Positions 37,671 through 50,100 of a stretch of 64,000 nucleotides of DNA are shown here, in pieces. The DNA lies in contig OX453275.1 in NCBI GenBank assembly GCA_949710005.1, positions 30,509,218 through 30,573,217 of the forward strand. Reading direction: 5' to 3'. The number at the start of each line of letters is the position of its first letter. The stretch's first letter is position 1. The notes under the pieces were generated by a model. That model was given only the letters and a program-made list of their open reading frames with translations, had not been told where the DNA came from and made no database searches. Both the position numbers and the translations under genes were made by a program. This DNA comes from Ricordea florida (Eukaryota > Cnidaria > Anthozoa > Corallimorpharia > Ricordeidae).

Positions 37671-38834
37671 TGCGCGCTGCGCACTTTGACGGCTACACCA
37701 AAATGCGACTCAGCTACGACTTGATACTTCGGAAAGCGTCACATGCAGATTAATCGGTTCTTTTCGCACTGTTTTCGATGTTTTCTTTTATCTCTCGCCA
37801 GAAAAAATCGCTTTAACTCAAAAATTTTCCCGCTCTTCAGATAGCACTCTGATCGCAGCGATATCTGAAGCAAAATGATGAGATTTCCTAGCAACAGTAC
37901 ATAAACAACAGTATCAGTGGTTTCGTCACAAACGAATCCGTTTTATGAAGGATTCGAATCCGCGAGCTTCTTCTTAGTCTAGCAAGTTCTAAAAACTGTA
38001 TTTTGTTTTACTATTTGTTTTCTTTTAATATCTCTCTATTTAGGACTCCTGGTTTAAAAATCCATCTGTACCCCCAAATGCTGTTTAAAATAGGCCGCTT
38101 GCGATTCAATTAGTTTCGGTAATAGAGTTCCCATACTAGAGCAAAGTTTTCCTCTTGCAGGGGTAGAGTGGGGTTGCGCACCGTACAAACTCGCGAAACA
38201 AATGTCAATACTGTAATTCAGAAGCATTAGAAATGCACAGTCCTCGAGGAGAGAGTATGATTTGATCGAAAAGATGAAAGAAAAAGGAGAGATTTTTATA
38301 TGCGAGGATTTAACACTGAGTATGCTCAGAAGGTGGGGAAGGGGAGATGGGTGGGGTGGGGTGGAGACCTTGGTGCAAACAATCAGTTGTTTGTGAGTTG
38401 AGCTGTCGAATAATTGTAAGGTTTTCCAGATGATAAGCGCAGCGTTTTGCACGTATTGATGTGTCCTCCATTTCATCTCTCTTCGAAGAAATGTGACGAT
38501 CGAATTTCTGTCAATCAGTCCAAGATATTTTCACAAAGATTTTAACCCCTTTATTACTTATTCTTGTTGTCTCGTAAAATACCTGTTCCTTCAAGATTTA
38601 AAGAACAGTCTGTCTAAAGGAAAGCAAAATAACCATTAGGTGTCTTAAAGTGCTGAGTTTTCTTCAGTGATTGTTCAAATTTTAAGCTTTGATTTCGTTA
38701 CATTGTTGTTATTATTGGGTAGTTGCGTGACAAACGAAATGGGCGGTGAAACTGATGATGTCCTGGGTCTGGTGACGTTCTATAGCTTCACGGAACTTCG
38801 CGGTCAACGTGAAAACAGGTTACAGTTGTGAAAT
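37671..38834. promoter_or_regulatory. Divergent intergenic region, coiled-coil gene / PLA2G6
   Basis: These 1.16 kb lie between two outward-facing starts and must hold both promoters. I see no TATA box that decides a start and no further gene; the ORF-like stretch around 38054-38476 has no coding features. Confidence 0.5.
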
Positions 38835-41110
38835 ATGGGTACCACAACTTCAAGTCATCGTGTAGAGGAGACCAGGTCTGCCCACTACGAATATGCCACT
38901 GTTTTAGAGGAGGCAGCGAACGGTTCAGAATCATTAAGGCTCTATAGAGTCACCGCTTACCGGTTTGAGGTTGTGCTGTACAACCCGGAACACTCTCCGA
39001 ACTGTTTCAGTCTTTTTCGGTTGCAAGACGAAGAAGAAGCTAGAAAGAAATTTAAGTAAGTTGCTTCGTCTGTTAATTTAATTCAACCACTATTAATTAG
39101 TATTAGCTTGAACACAGTTTTAAGAACTGTTTCATGCTTTTACAGGGTTGCTGTTTTTGTTACGGCTGGAAAATTAAGGTTAAACAACGGGTTTTAGTGA
39201 TGCATAATTTAGTTGGTATAAAATTTTGAACTATTGTGAAATTATTCTGTAAATTAGCCACGTTTGAAAGGTTAAACCTTCAATTTGACCAGTTCTAGAA
39301 AAAGCTGGGTAAGATTTCCTCACAGGTCCCTACTTCATTATGCATGCAGTAGTCGTACGGTTTAGTTCTCAGAAATGTTTGCACGCGCACTTCCCAAGTC
39401 AATTCAACTACAGCATGCATAATGAAGTAGGGACCTGTGAGGAAATCTTACCAAAAGCTGTACAGAAAGTAACTTACTTTGGTCTAATACTTCAAATTCA
39501 AGCGACAGCCTTATATGGGATGGTAACAAACAAGGCAAGCAGATTTCCTTATAACCCCATACTTCATTCTGCATGTTGTAGCTATATTCTTTGGGATAAT
39601 GTTTGTGAAAAGATTAAAGCATGCCTAATGTAGTATGATAGGGTTATACAGAAATCTAGCCACAATTAACAATAAAAAATTGTTATTCACAGTCAGAGCT
39701 CGGAAAATATACCCCTATTTAAAATTCTTTACGTTAATAAGTACGTTATTAACTTATTCCCCTGAGGCTGTGTTACTTGAGTTGGTTTTTAAATGGAAAA
39801 CACTACCCTCACCTTTCTTGTTTCACGCAGGCAAGGGATATAAGTATGCAGCTGAAAAAAAAAAAGAACAAAAATAAGTAATAAATTATTATGATAATTA
39901 AAAGTTAGCTCACTTAAAAAACAACAACTGCACAAGAACGTTTTACCAGCTGTTCAACCAGTGATCTGAGCTGCTGGTTTTGCTCATACAATATTGGTTC
40001 TTAGTTTGCACAGTCTACGTAATAAAATACTAATATGTTCTATTTAACTGCTGTTGAAAAGATCTACAATTGATTACCTACAAGTTATGTAACCAAATTT
40101 ATTAAGTATGATTGAGTGGTATACTGAACGGTAGCAAATTGATGAAACCGATATCACACGTGTGGATATAAATACTGTTGAACCTCACTATCTCCAACTG
40201 GTGTATTTGAATTGAAAACAACACATTGCGCAGATAAACACATTCAATCTTAGATTATAGCTGCTGTTATGACTTAGAAGTTAGGAGTCCACAAAAAACA
40301 ACTCACAACAAGATATTAAACATACATTTTTATTGATTTTAATACTTTTATTTGTCCCCAATAAATTTTTCTACGACAGTCGATTATAAAAAAAGTATAA
40401 TGGGTCATCACGTCGCTTGAACTTTTCGATCAACTTTCGATTATAATCGAACATCAGCCTACCATGGTGATATCATTGGCAGGGTAATGTTTTTGTTAAT
40501 TTGCTTTCACTTGGTACCTGGTACACCACTTCATTTTATATTAGAAAACAGTCCTAAGAAAATACGCGCGCTGATTGGTTAGAATTCGTGTTTCTATTAA
40601 ACAATTAGATTATGAGCTCGAGATTTCTATCGCGTGATAGTTGATGAGGGCGCAGCCCGAGTCAACTATCACGTATAGAAATCGAGAGCGAATAATCTAA
40701 TTGTTTTAGTATAAATCTACAAGTCGTTCAAAACTTTGTCTTTTCTGGAACAGCCTCGACCAGTAAACTGTCTAAATCTTCTTCATGGACACTTCGAAAA
40801 CGTGAAGAAGCGGCCGCCATTACGCTACTCACTATCTATCACAGAATAGATAGTGGGTAGCGTAACCAGTCAGAGCGCGGCATTTGTGATAGAACGCTAG
40901 TAGATTTATACTAAAACTCTATAGAAACACAGAACTAGCACGAGCTGTTGACGTAATGATGACGCAGCAAAGAGAATTTACATTTTGGTCATCAAAGTTA
41001 ACAAGTTGTTTTCCTTTTTTTCGTCGCGGTGTTTTCTAAAAGAAATAGAAAACATGTTCTTCATGTTTTTATCGAGTTATAGAAACACTTGTGAAAGTGT
41101 GGGAGAACTC

Positions 41111-41141
<31 letters not shown>

Positions 41142-44100
41142 CATGTTCCCACAGCATTTCTTGTTCTCCCAAACTTTCACTCGTGTTTCTATAACTCGAT
41201 AGAAACACGGTACATGTTTTCTATTTCTTAATTATAAGAAACAATTACATGGTCCATCACTTGGAGATATGAAATTCCCCTTCTCATGCTGTAAAAATAC
41301 CCTTAAGAGAAATTTTGTGTCTTCATACAGCCATGTTTTACCCTCTACATATCATGCTATAATGCAACCTTGAGTTATGCACGGGAAATTGGGATAATCA
41401 TATAAATTGATAAAGTAAGTTATACCACTGTAAGGTAAAAGGGAGGTGCTGACGTTTTGAGCATTAGCCCTTTGTCATTCGCTTCAATGAAGGGCTAACA
41501 CTTGAAACGTCAACACCTCCCTTTTACCTTTTTACCTTACCTTCACCAGTTTCTTTAGAAACTATACCCACAATACTTGAGTTATGCAGTTGGTTTTCTC
41601 TATTACTAAATTGCTGTCTGTAACCAATTTGTCTTGCCATTGATTGCAGAGAGTTTACAGAGAAACTGGCACCATTTTATCAGAGTTCATCAAAGTGCTA
41701 TGATTCATCAGTTCTTCAAGAGCTGGTTTCCTGTTTGGAACAGCACCCTGATTGGTCCCTTGCTCATGTTGCCTCGCACACAGGTCTGACAGAATGTTTA
41801 AAACACAAAACCATTGCTGAAACAGTCAATAGCTCAACTGATGAGAAACAGAGGACACCTCTTCACTTTGCATCAAGGGTATAATGCCAAACTTTCTTTG
41901 TTGGGGAACTAACTATTGTATGAACACAAGTGCATTTTGTGATTTATGAGCATGAGTGACCATAAATCACAAAATGCACTAGTAGTTCATATGATTTCTT
42001 GTTTATAATATTCTTAACAAAATTTTGCTGAGGCTGTCACAGTACACCACTCGCTTTGTAGACGAAACACTTCAGTGGTTTCCAAAGTTTAGGGTTAACT
42101 TTTCTTTCAGTCGCCCATTTGTTTCCCAAATATTCAGCCACATTTGTATAGCTTTTGTGGTACTTTTGTTTTTTGTATTTTCTAGACTCTTGAACAACAA
42201 TTTGGTCAGATAAGGTAAACCGGATATCAGCCATTTTATTTTCAAATTTGGCGCTATTTTTCTTTATTTAATAATGGCTGCTTCTGTGTGGGTGAAAGGT
42301 GAGACAAATCCTGAGTTCTTATTGGCTACCTGAGTGAGCAAGATAGGAAACGAAACGTCAGCACCTCCCTTTTACCTTATGGTGGTATAACTGACTTTAT
42401 CAATTCGTTTGATTATCCCAATTTCTTTAGCTGGATATTGGCCTTGTTAGTTTTTACACTTTTACTGGCCTTGACTATGTCTTGGTGAATAAAAAATGCA
42501 AAATAGATCTTGGCCAATATGCAGCCATCTTGACTCCACGCTTGGTCAATAAGGCATGTACCGTATATGGATTATGACAAGGTGAACCTGATTTCTTTTC
42601 CTGAATTTACTTGTAACATGCTTCACTGTTAAATGGATACAGTGATTTATATTTTCTAGGGAAAAAGTCTGTTATTTACCAGCATTAGATCAGTTCATAA
42701 CTAAAGATGAAACCATTTCTCATAGCAGTTGTCTCTATTTCAGGCTGAAGTTTATGAAGTAGCTGAAGTAATGAAATAATGAACAAGATGCAATACTAAC
42801 TAGTTACCAACCTTCTTCCCTGGGCTTTTCTCCGCCAAGAGTAGAAAAGCCCTGGGAACGAGGTTGACTAGTTACAGTGCGACTCCTCGAACCCAGAGCA
42901 CCCAAACAAATTTTCATACAAATTATTCAATCATGATTAAGTATCTAAATTATAGAATCTCTACAGTTGTTTTATCTTTTCCTTAAAATGCAGTTTGCTC
43001 CATAACTGTACAAAATTTATCAGGATTGAAAAAGAGTCATCTTAGTCAGTAGAGACTTTCCACACATCTGTTGTTTAATAGCGTCAAATACACGCATTCA
43101 AACTTCGTATGAGAATTTATTTTGGTGACCTTGGTTTGAGCAGACTCACACTGTAAACAACTACTGAGACTCCTAGCTTCAAACCATTTACAGTTTTAAT
43201 GAAAAATAAATAGATACTTATGTAGTGCAATTTAAACTGACTTTCTGCACATCATTTATAGAGCGGAAAACTTGATTTTGTCCAAATGTTGATGGATCAT
43301 GATCCAGTGCTCCTGGTAAAAGACAAGCTGGGAAACACACCTCTGCACTATGCAGCGGAAAAATACCCTGAGATACTTGACTTAATGTTAAAGAAGGCTC
43401 AAGGATTTGGTAAGTTAGGCCCAATTCAGAAGTCATACTTTTCATGAGACAAGTAAAATTTGAAGTTGGACCAATCCAAATTAACAAAGTATGCCTGTTG
43501 ATTCAGAAGTCAAACTTAATTAGCTGTTCCTCAGTCGTTTCCAATAAAGTTGCAGGAAAACTAACAAATGTTGTCAGTGGTTTTGAAAATATATACCAAA
43601 TGATAATTTATGCATTAAGTTAGGTACATGAACCGTTTGGCATCTGAATCAAGGCTGTTGCAAAATCGAAATTTCCAGCCATGCCACGCAAAAAGAACCC
43701 CTGAGCCTTTCCAAATTAAACTAGCTGTTCCTAATTGATTAGATGCAGAACTTTTCATGTTCTTAATTCCATGAATTAGTTTTCGACTCATGAAAAGTAT
43801 GGCATCTGAATCAGGCCTTAGTACTCCACCACAAGAAGGGGCAATATTACCCTAAGTGAACTGGAGCATATTATGTCTGCATCATGATACTTGTACCCAT
43901 GCTCAAAGTTCATACCTGAGTGTGCTCACTGCTGCTACATATTGAGGAATGCCAAAGATCTAAAGATATCATCAGGGATTGGAAGCACAAAAATTCATTT
44001 TACCCAGAACAATGAACAGCTGATATTACTGACAGGCACATTGTAGACACATTTAATATATGAACGTTTTATGCTATCTTATTTACTCTTGTATGCAATT

Positions 44101-47100
44101 AGATTTTATCTAACTTTTGTAATCGATATCATACAGTAGTTCTAATGCCAAAGATTTGGGATATAAAAGTTAGTTATCATAGTAGTTCCTCAAAATAATG
44201 GTTTGGTGGAATTTTTTATTGATTTTCATAGATGGCCTAAGCTCCTGGATCTAAAGGGTTTTAATGCATGGGAAATGCAACAGTTTTTTCAGAGATAGAA
44301 AATTAGATCTTTTTCCAAAACAAAATCAACTTTACTTTGCATCTGTGTGATATTTTGTGTTGTCAGCCTGATTCTTGGGTCATTTAAAAACAATTGTGTT
44401 TGAGTAATTAGAAATCAGAAATAGCAGTAAAATGAAATCACTTCTAAATGACCAGATGGAGAATCAGACAGACTGAAAAAATATCGTACAGAAAGAAAGC
44501 AAGTCAGTTGTTTGGAAAAAATATAATTTGCTACCATTTCTCATACGTTTCTCATACATTAAAGTCCTTTTGATCGAGAGAGCTTATTTGAGCTCTCTAT
44601 CGTTTAACCCTTTATGCCCCAGCAGTGACCAGCATCCAATTTCTCACTACAATACTCACTGTTCATCAACCATTCAGGTTTACGTATGAGAATAACGAAA
44701 ATGATCACAAAAAAAGTTGTATTGATATTAAACAAAATAATAATTCTTACCAGTACCATATTAAACAAATATATGAAAACAGTTAGAAGAAAAGGAATAT
44801 TGATATTGAGGCTTAAAAGGTTAACAAATGTTAAGTTTGGATTGTCAGATTTTTGTTTGTGTGCTCATTAAATCAGGCATGCATGTGAGCACATACAAAG
44901 TCTATGTAAGTTAATTTGATTTGATTTTGACCAGAGTTTGTGATTTAGAGTTTCCTCTAATTAATTTTAGAATCTGTTTCTGATTTTTGCACTATTTCAT
45001 AACTCTTCGGGAATATGCTTCTGGGTAAGTGTTTTTTTTTTGCGTTACGTAGGTTTAGAAAGTAAAATAATGTAGCATGTATTTTGCTGTAAGCTTTTTT
45101 TAGTGAATTTGGCGAGACCGCTAAGGTGACATCTATATCACACCCAAAGTACGTTATTAACTGTAAATGAGAGGCGGAAAATCGGTACAGTGCTGCATAC
45201 ATGTTACCTAAGTATTCAAAGCGTTATATGTTGTGGTTCAACTTTTGGATCAATGTAAGTATCTGGGCAACTGTGTAGCTACCCCTCCCCTAACCCAACA
45301 GTAACACAAACTTCTTAACTTATTATAACTTGTTGGTGTAAGGGAGGGGTAGGTGCACAGTTGTCTAGATACTTACATTTATCCAACTTTTTTCACCAAA
45401 TGTTTAGGAAATCAAGTAGCAGAAGTAGTCAATACTGCAAACTCCAGCAACCAATCGCCTTTAGATGTCGCCTGCCGTTACTCCCAAGGTGGTAGTGTTA
45501 AAGTATTGCTTGAGGCTGGGGCCAATCCTAACCAAACAACAGAAAATGTTCATCCTATCCACACGGCACTGAAGTCCCAGAGTGAGCAATGTGCCGCTGT
45601 GTTGTTGGAGTTTCATCCAGAGCAGATCAGTGTACGAGATAAGAAGTATGGTGGAACACCCTTACACTGGGCCAAAACTAAAGAGGTCAGAATCACCATC
45701 CTCAGGGGGTGTTTTTGATTTGAAATATGTGGGAGTTGTTAATGACGATCATCACTTAAAAACAGAAATGAAAACCATCCCACATTGAAAACAAAGTATT
45801 TTGTGCACCCCTCGACCGACATATCGATCGACATATCGACCGACACTCAACCGATGTATCGACCGACACTCGACTGACACTCGACCGGGATATGGCGGTC
45901 GACATATCGGCCGATATATCGGTCGAGTGTCAGTCGATATGTCGACCGATACATCGTTCGAGTGTCGGTCGATATGTCGACCGAGAGTGGTTGTCTGATT
46001 GTCGGCCGAGATGTCGATCGGTAGGCCACCCACATTCCGCCGATACTTAGCTGATACTTAGATGCTGGTGACTGTAGCCTGCGTCGCACACGTAATTTAA
46101 CCTTGGTTAGTAACGTCTGCTGAGCATCGCAGATATCCCTGTTCTACGTCCCGCTTCTCAAAGGCTTCTTTGTATATATAAACCCAGCGTAGTCAATGGA
46201 ACAAAACCGAACCAAAAATCAATCGAACTCAATCGAACCCGATTGGTCGGACTGTTTTTCGATTGAAACCCAGCCCTGTTCCATACTGTAAAAATCATAG
46301 GGACTACCCCAGTAAAGGCCATATACCATGACAGGTATGGCGGTGTGAAAAAGTTGCTTAAACGTGAACTCGCGTTTTTTTATTTTATTTTTATCTTGGT
46401 TGTTTTGTCAAATGCTTGCCTAACTCTCCCAAAGTTTTGCAGTAAAAAAGCATTAGTGCGATGCATGGGCAAATTCAAGACTTGCTTGTCTGTCATCAGT
46501 TCTATTCCAACACCTTGTTATCCTTCATCGTCCTTATCCTCTTTCCTGTCAACTGTATTTTGTGTATTTGGCAGTATTTCACTTGGGTGTCTTGCATGAC
46601 AACGGCTGAATGACCCGAACATAAAGCCTTCAGAAATTTTAAGGTTGACCAAGAAAGGATGAAATACGCATAACTTATACATCTGACACTGGCAGTCAAG
46701 ATATTTTGTAAAGGCTTACATGATTCACTACCCGGCAGTGGGTAGTGAAGGCAGTCAAAGTTTTTGACTTACATTAAACGCCGACAGTTGACCGATATAC
46801 CACCGACACTCACTGGTCAACCTATCGACCGACACTCGACCGAGACTCGACCGATACATCGGTCGGCATATCGACCGACACTCGGCCGATATCTCGGCCG
46901 ATATATCGGTCGATATGTTGACCGATATATCTCGGCCGATATATCGGCCGAGTGTCGGTTGATATGCCGACCGATGTATCGGTCGAGTGTCGGTCGATAT
47001 GTCGACCGATACATCGGTCGAGTGTCGTTCGATATGTCGACCGATACATCGGTCGAGAGGTGCACAAAATACACATGATCCAAAAATTGTCATGATCAAA

Positions 47101-50100
47101 AATGAATAAGCCTTCAAAGTAAGAAAATTTGAGACTGCTAATTAAAAAAAACTCAGCAAATATGTAGATGTGCTACACCAGTCCCATAGCATTGCTAACA
47201 TTGACTTTCGAAACAAAATAAGAACTTGAGATTCCATTTTGAGTAACTAAGGTTTTTATTTGTGGAGTTCAATTGTCTGTGTACAAGATAAGCCCAAAAG
47301 GGCTTTTGTCATGCATCATTCTTAAATTGTAATGTAAGTCTAGCAAGAAACTTTTTTTTAATGAAGGCAGTGGAATTACTTCTGGATAAAGGAGCTAATA
47401 TTGAGGCACAAAATAATGATGGAGAGACAGCACTTCACATAATGGCTCGTCGCAGAAGGCTTGATTGTGTGATAACATTGTTAAGCAGTGGAGCACAAGT
47501 TAATGCCACAAGTAAACAAGGTTCCACTCCTCTGCATGATGCCGCAGCTGTGAGTACTTATGCTCATGCTTGTCAATATCCAATATATTTGATATTTGAG
47601 GACCTACAGATAAAGTGTGCAAACAGGTGAACAGTCAAACAATTGCCAATTTGTTTTGATATAATGAAACTGAAGATAACCCATCCTCACATTTCAATAC
47701 TGCCCTGTCTGCCATTATCACATGTCATGGATGATCATGTGCATTTCCCTTTATACTCTCATTTTAAGTTATTGTTACCACAGGCAACCTCAGTTATTGA
47801 AGTTGCTTGTGGGTTGTATTGAAGGAAACCTAGAAAACTGCAGATTTAGTTAAGTTGTTTTATTATTGTAATTACAAGATCTTGGAGGCTAGACACATTT
47901 TGCTATTAAATTATAATCAAAAAACTTTGAAATTCAGAAAAATTAATTAATGAATCCACACGAATTCAGGAAATATATATATATATATATTTTTATTATT
48001 AAAACATATTGGAGCGCAGAGTTTGCCTCAATAGCGACTAGAGCTCATTGAGGAGGATCACTCTGATTTAGACATAACAATAATTTTTTACACGTTAACG
48101 GTCGTACACACACTAAAGCAAAATTGACACAATAAAGGACAAGTATTCCGAGCAGTGGCGGCGAAAACTCTAATTAGAATCGCGAGTAAAACGCTTCGTA
48201 TCTCTTATGTAAATTTGAACACAATGAAATAACTCTCTATTCAATGACAAAGAAATGTCACTGTAAATATTTTTTTGGTAGGTTGACGATCCAGATATAG
48301 TCAGAGCGTTAATTGTCTTTGGTGCAGATGTGAACATTACAAACAAACGGCACGAAACACCTTGGCATGTGGCAACTCTGTGTCGTCGGCACTGTTGGCG
48401 TGATGTGGTGAAAGCCCTGGGGTTTGTGGGTGCAGCGCCGTGTGATAAGAGCAAGAGTGGATGTACACTGGAATGTAATAAACCCTTTCATGATGAAATA
48501 ACCATAGGTGAGTTTAAGATACTATATGGCCTTGAGTAAGTTGACTGCCAAACTCCAGGGAGGGGATGGGGCAGTCGTGTCGCCCGACTGTCAGTTCACC
48601 CGAAATCAAGTTCGCCCGAATTCGAATCATTTCGCCCATTTAAGTCGATTCACCAGAATCGAAAAGTCGTATCGCCGGGACTTAATAACAGGACTAAGAA
48701 GTCGAAGAGCGAAGAAAGTTTAAAGTTTATTCATATACATATACAGACCAGCGTGGTATTTCACTGAATTAACAGTTTCGATTACCTTTTGTGGAGTTTA
48801 TCAAAAACCTTGAATTGCACTGCTCGAAGCGGCTCGTGTAATTTGAGCTTTTTGATAAAATCTGCTCTTGTGCAATTATATCACGAATTGAACTCGAAAC
48901 CGCTTGATTACCATTACAGGAGAACCGACCTTTTGCTCGGGCGAATCAACTTTTAAGGGGCGAAACGATTCGAGTTAGGGCAAACCTGGAGTGGCTACCA
49001 TTTACAGAAACCATCCGGTTGGAAATTTCAGGCAAAAACATTAAACAGTTGAATGCCACGTTGCGAGAGAAGGAATCGCTATAAAGTATATCCACATCAG
49101 TTAGAGAGACTTAAAAGAGCAGAAAAATAGCATCACCACAAATCACAGCCCATATTTTCAGAAGCTTCCCAAACGGAATGGCACGAACCATTTGATTTTC
49201 CAACTGGAATTTCTGGTTTTTCCATGTAAATGGTAAGTACCCCTGGTTTCCAGCAAACCGACAATCGGGCAAAACGACCATAAACCCCGTGGGGTACTCA
49301 GGTGAGGATGTATTTTGTGACAGACTCTGTGGATGATGCGAAATCATTGAACACCAAAAATTTCCTTATTGGGCAAGACTCCGAGGAGGGCCACTTCCTA
49401 TTTGTTGGGAAATGCAAAATGAGTATTAAATTTTACCCCCCCAAATCTTTTTATTTTGAAGCACTCCCAAAAAAATCCCCTCAAGAAAAATAGAAACTTC
49501 CCAAAAATCCCAGGCTGTGATTACCTACTGAAAAAATGTAAATATTGTTTCCTATTAGAACAGTCTGTGTCTCCTGTTGAGTCTTCCCTCATATAAGTCT
49601 ATGGTGCCCTCCAGGGCTAGACCCCAATACCGTCAAAATAGAATACGACTGTATCAGTCTCTCTTGGGAGGAGTAGGGCTGTACTGCCTTTGGTTGTCTG
49701 ACTTGTTTTCTCTGTGCATGCAACAGGAGACACTCCTATAAAGCCGACTCTCAGTTTGCCAGGTTACAAAGAACTGGTTCAGCTGACAACAGCAGCACTA
49801 TCACTGGGACTTACATCATCAAACAAACCTCTGGACGCGGTTGATAGCGGCCGGGAGAGGCCTCCGTCCCAGTCAATATTCAAGTCCCTTCACAAAAAGG
49901 ACGCTGTACTAACCCTGGATGGAGGCGGTATACGCGGGCTCGTTCTTATACAGCTTCTGTTAGCCATAGAAGAGTTCACTAAACAGCCGTTACTGCGACT
50001 GTTTGATTGGATTGGAGGTACAAGCACTGGAGGGATCTTAGCTTTGGCCCTGGCTCATGGTAGGTTGCTACAGTGCATGTGATAGATGATTCACGTATTG

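Noticed and set aside
38054..38476. 140-codon minus-strand ORF in the divergent intergenic region
   Set aside because: No codon bias, family motif or splice support; likely chance.
45797..47071. CRISPR-like array
   Set aside because: The units are contiguous and degenerate with no unique spacers, no leader and no cas genes; the genome is animal.
45752..47117. Several Arg/Tyr/Thr-rich ORFs on both strands
   Set aside because: All frames of the palindromic minisatellite are open because its units lack stops; no consistent codon pattern.
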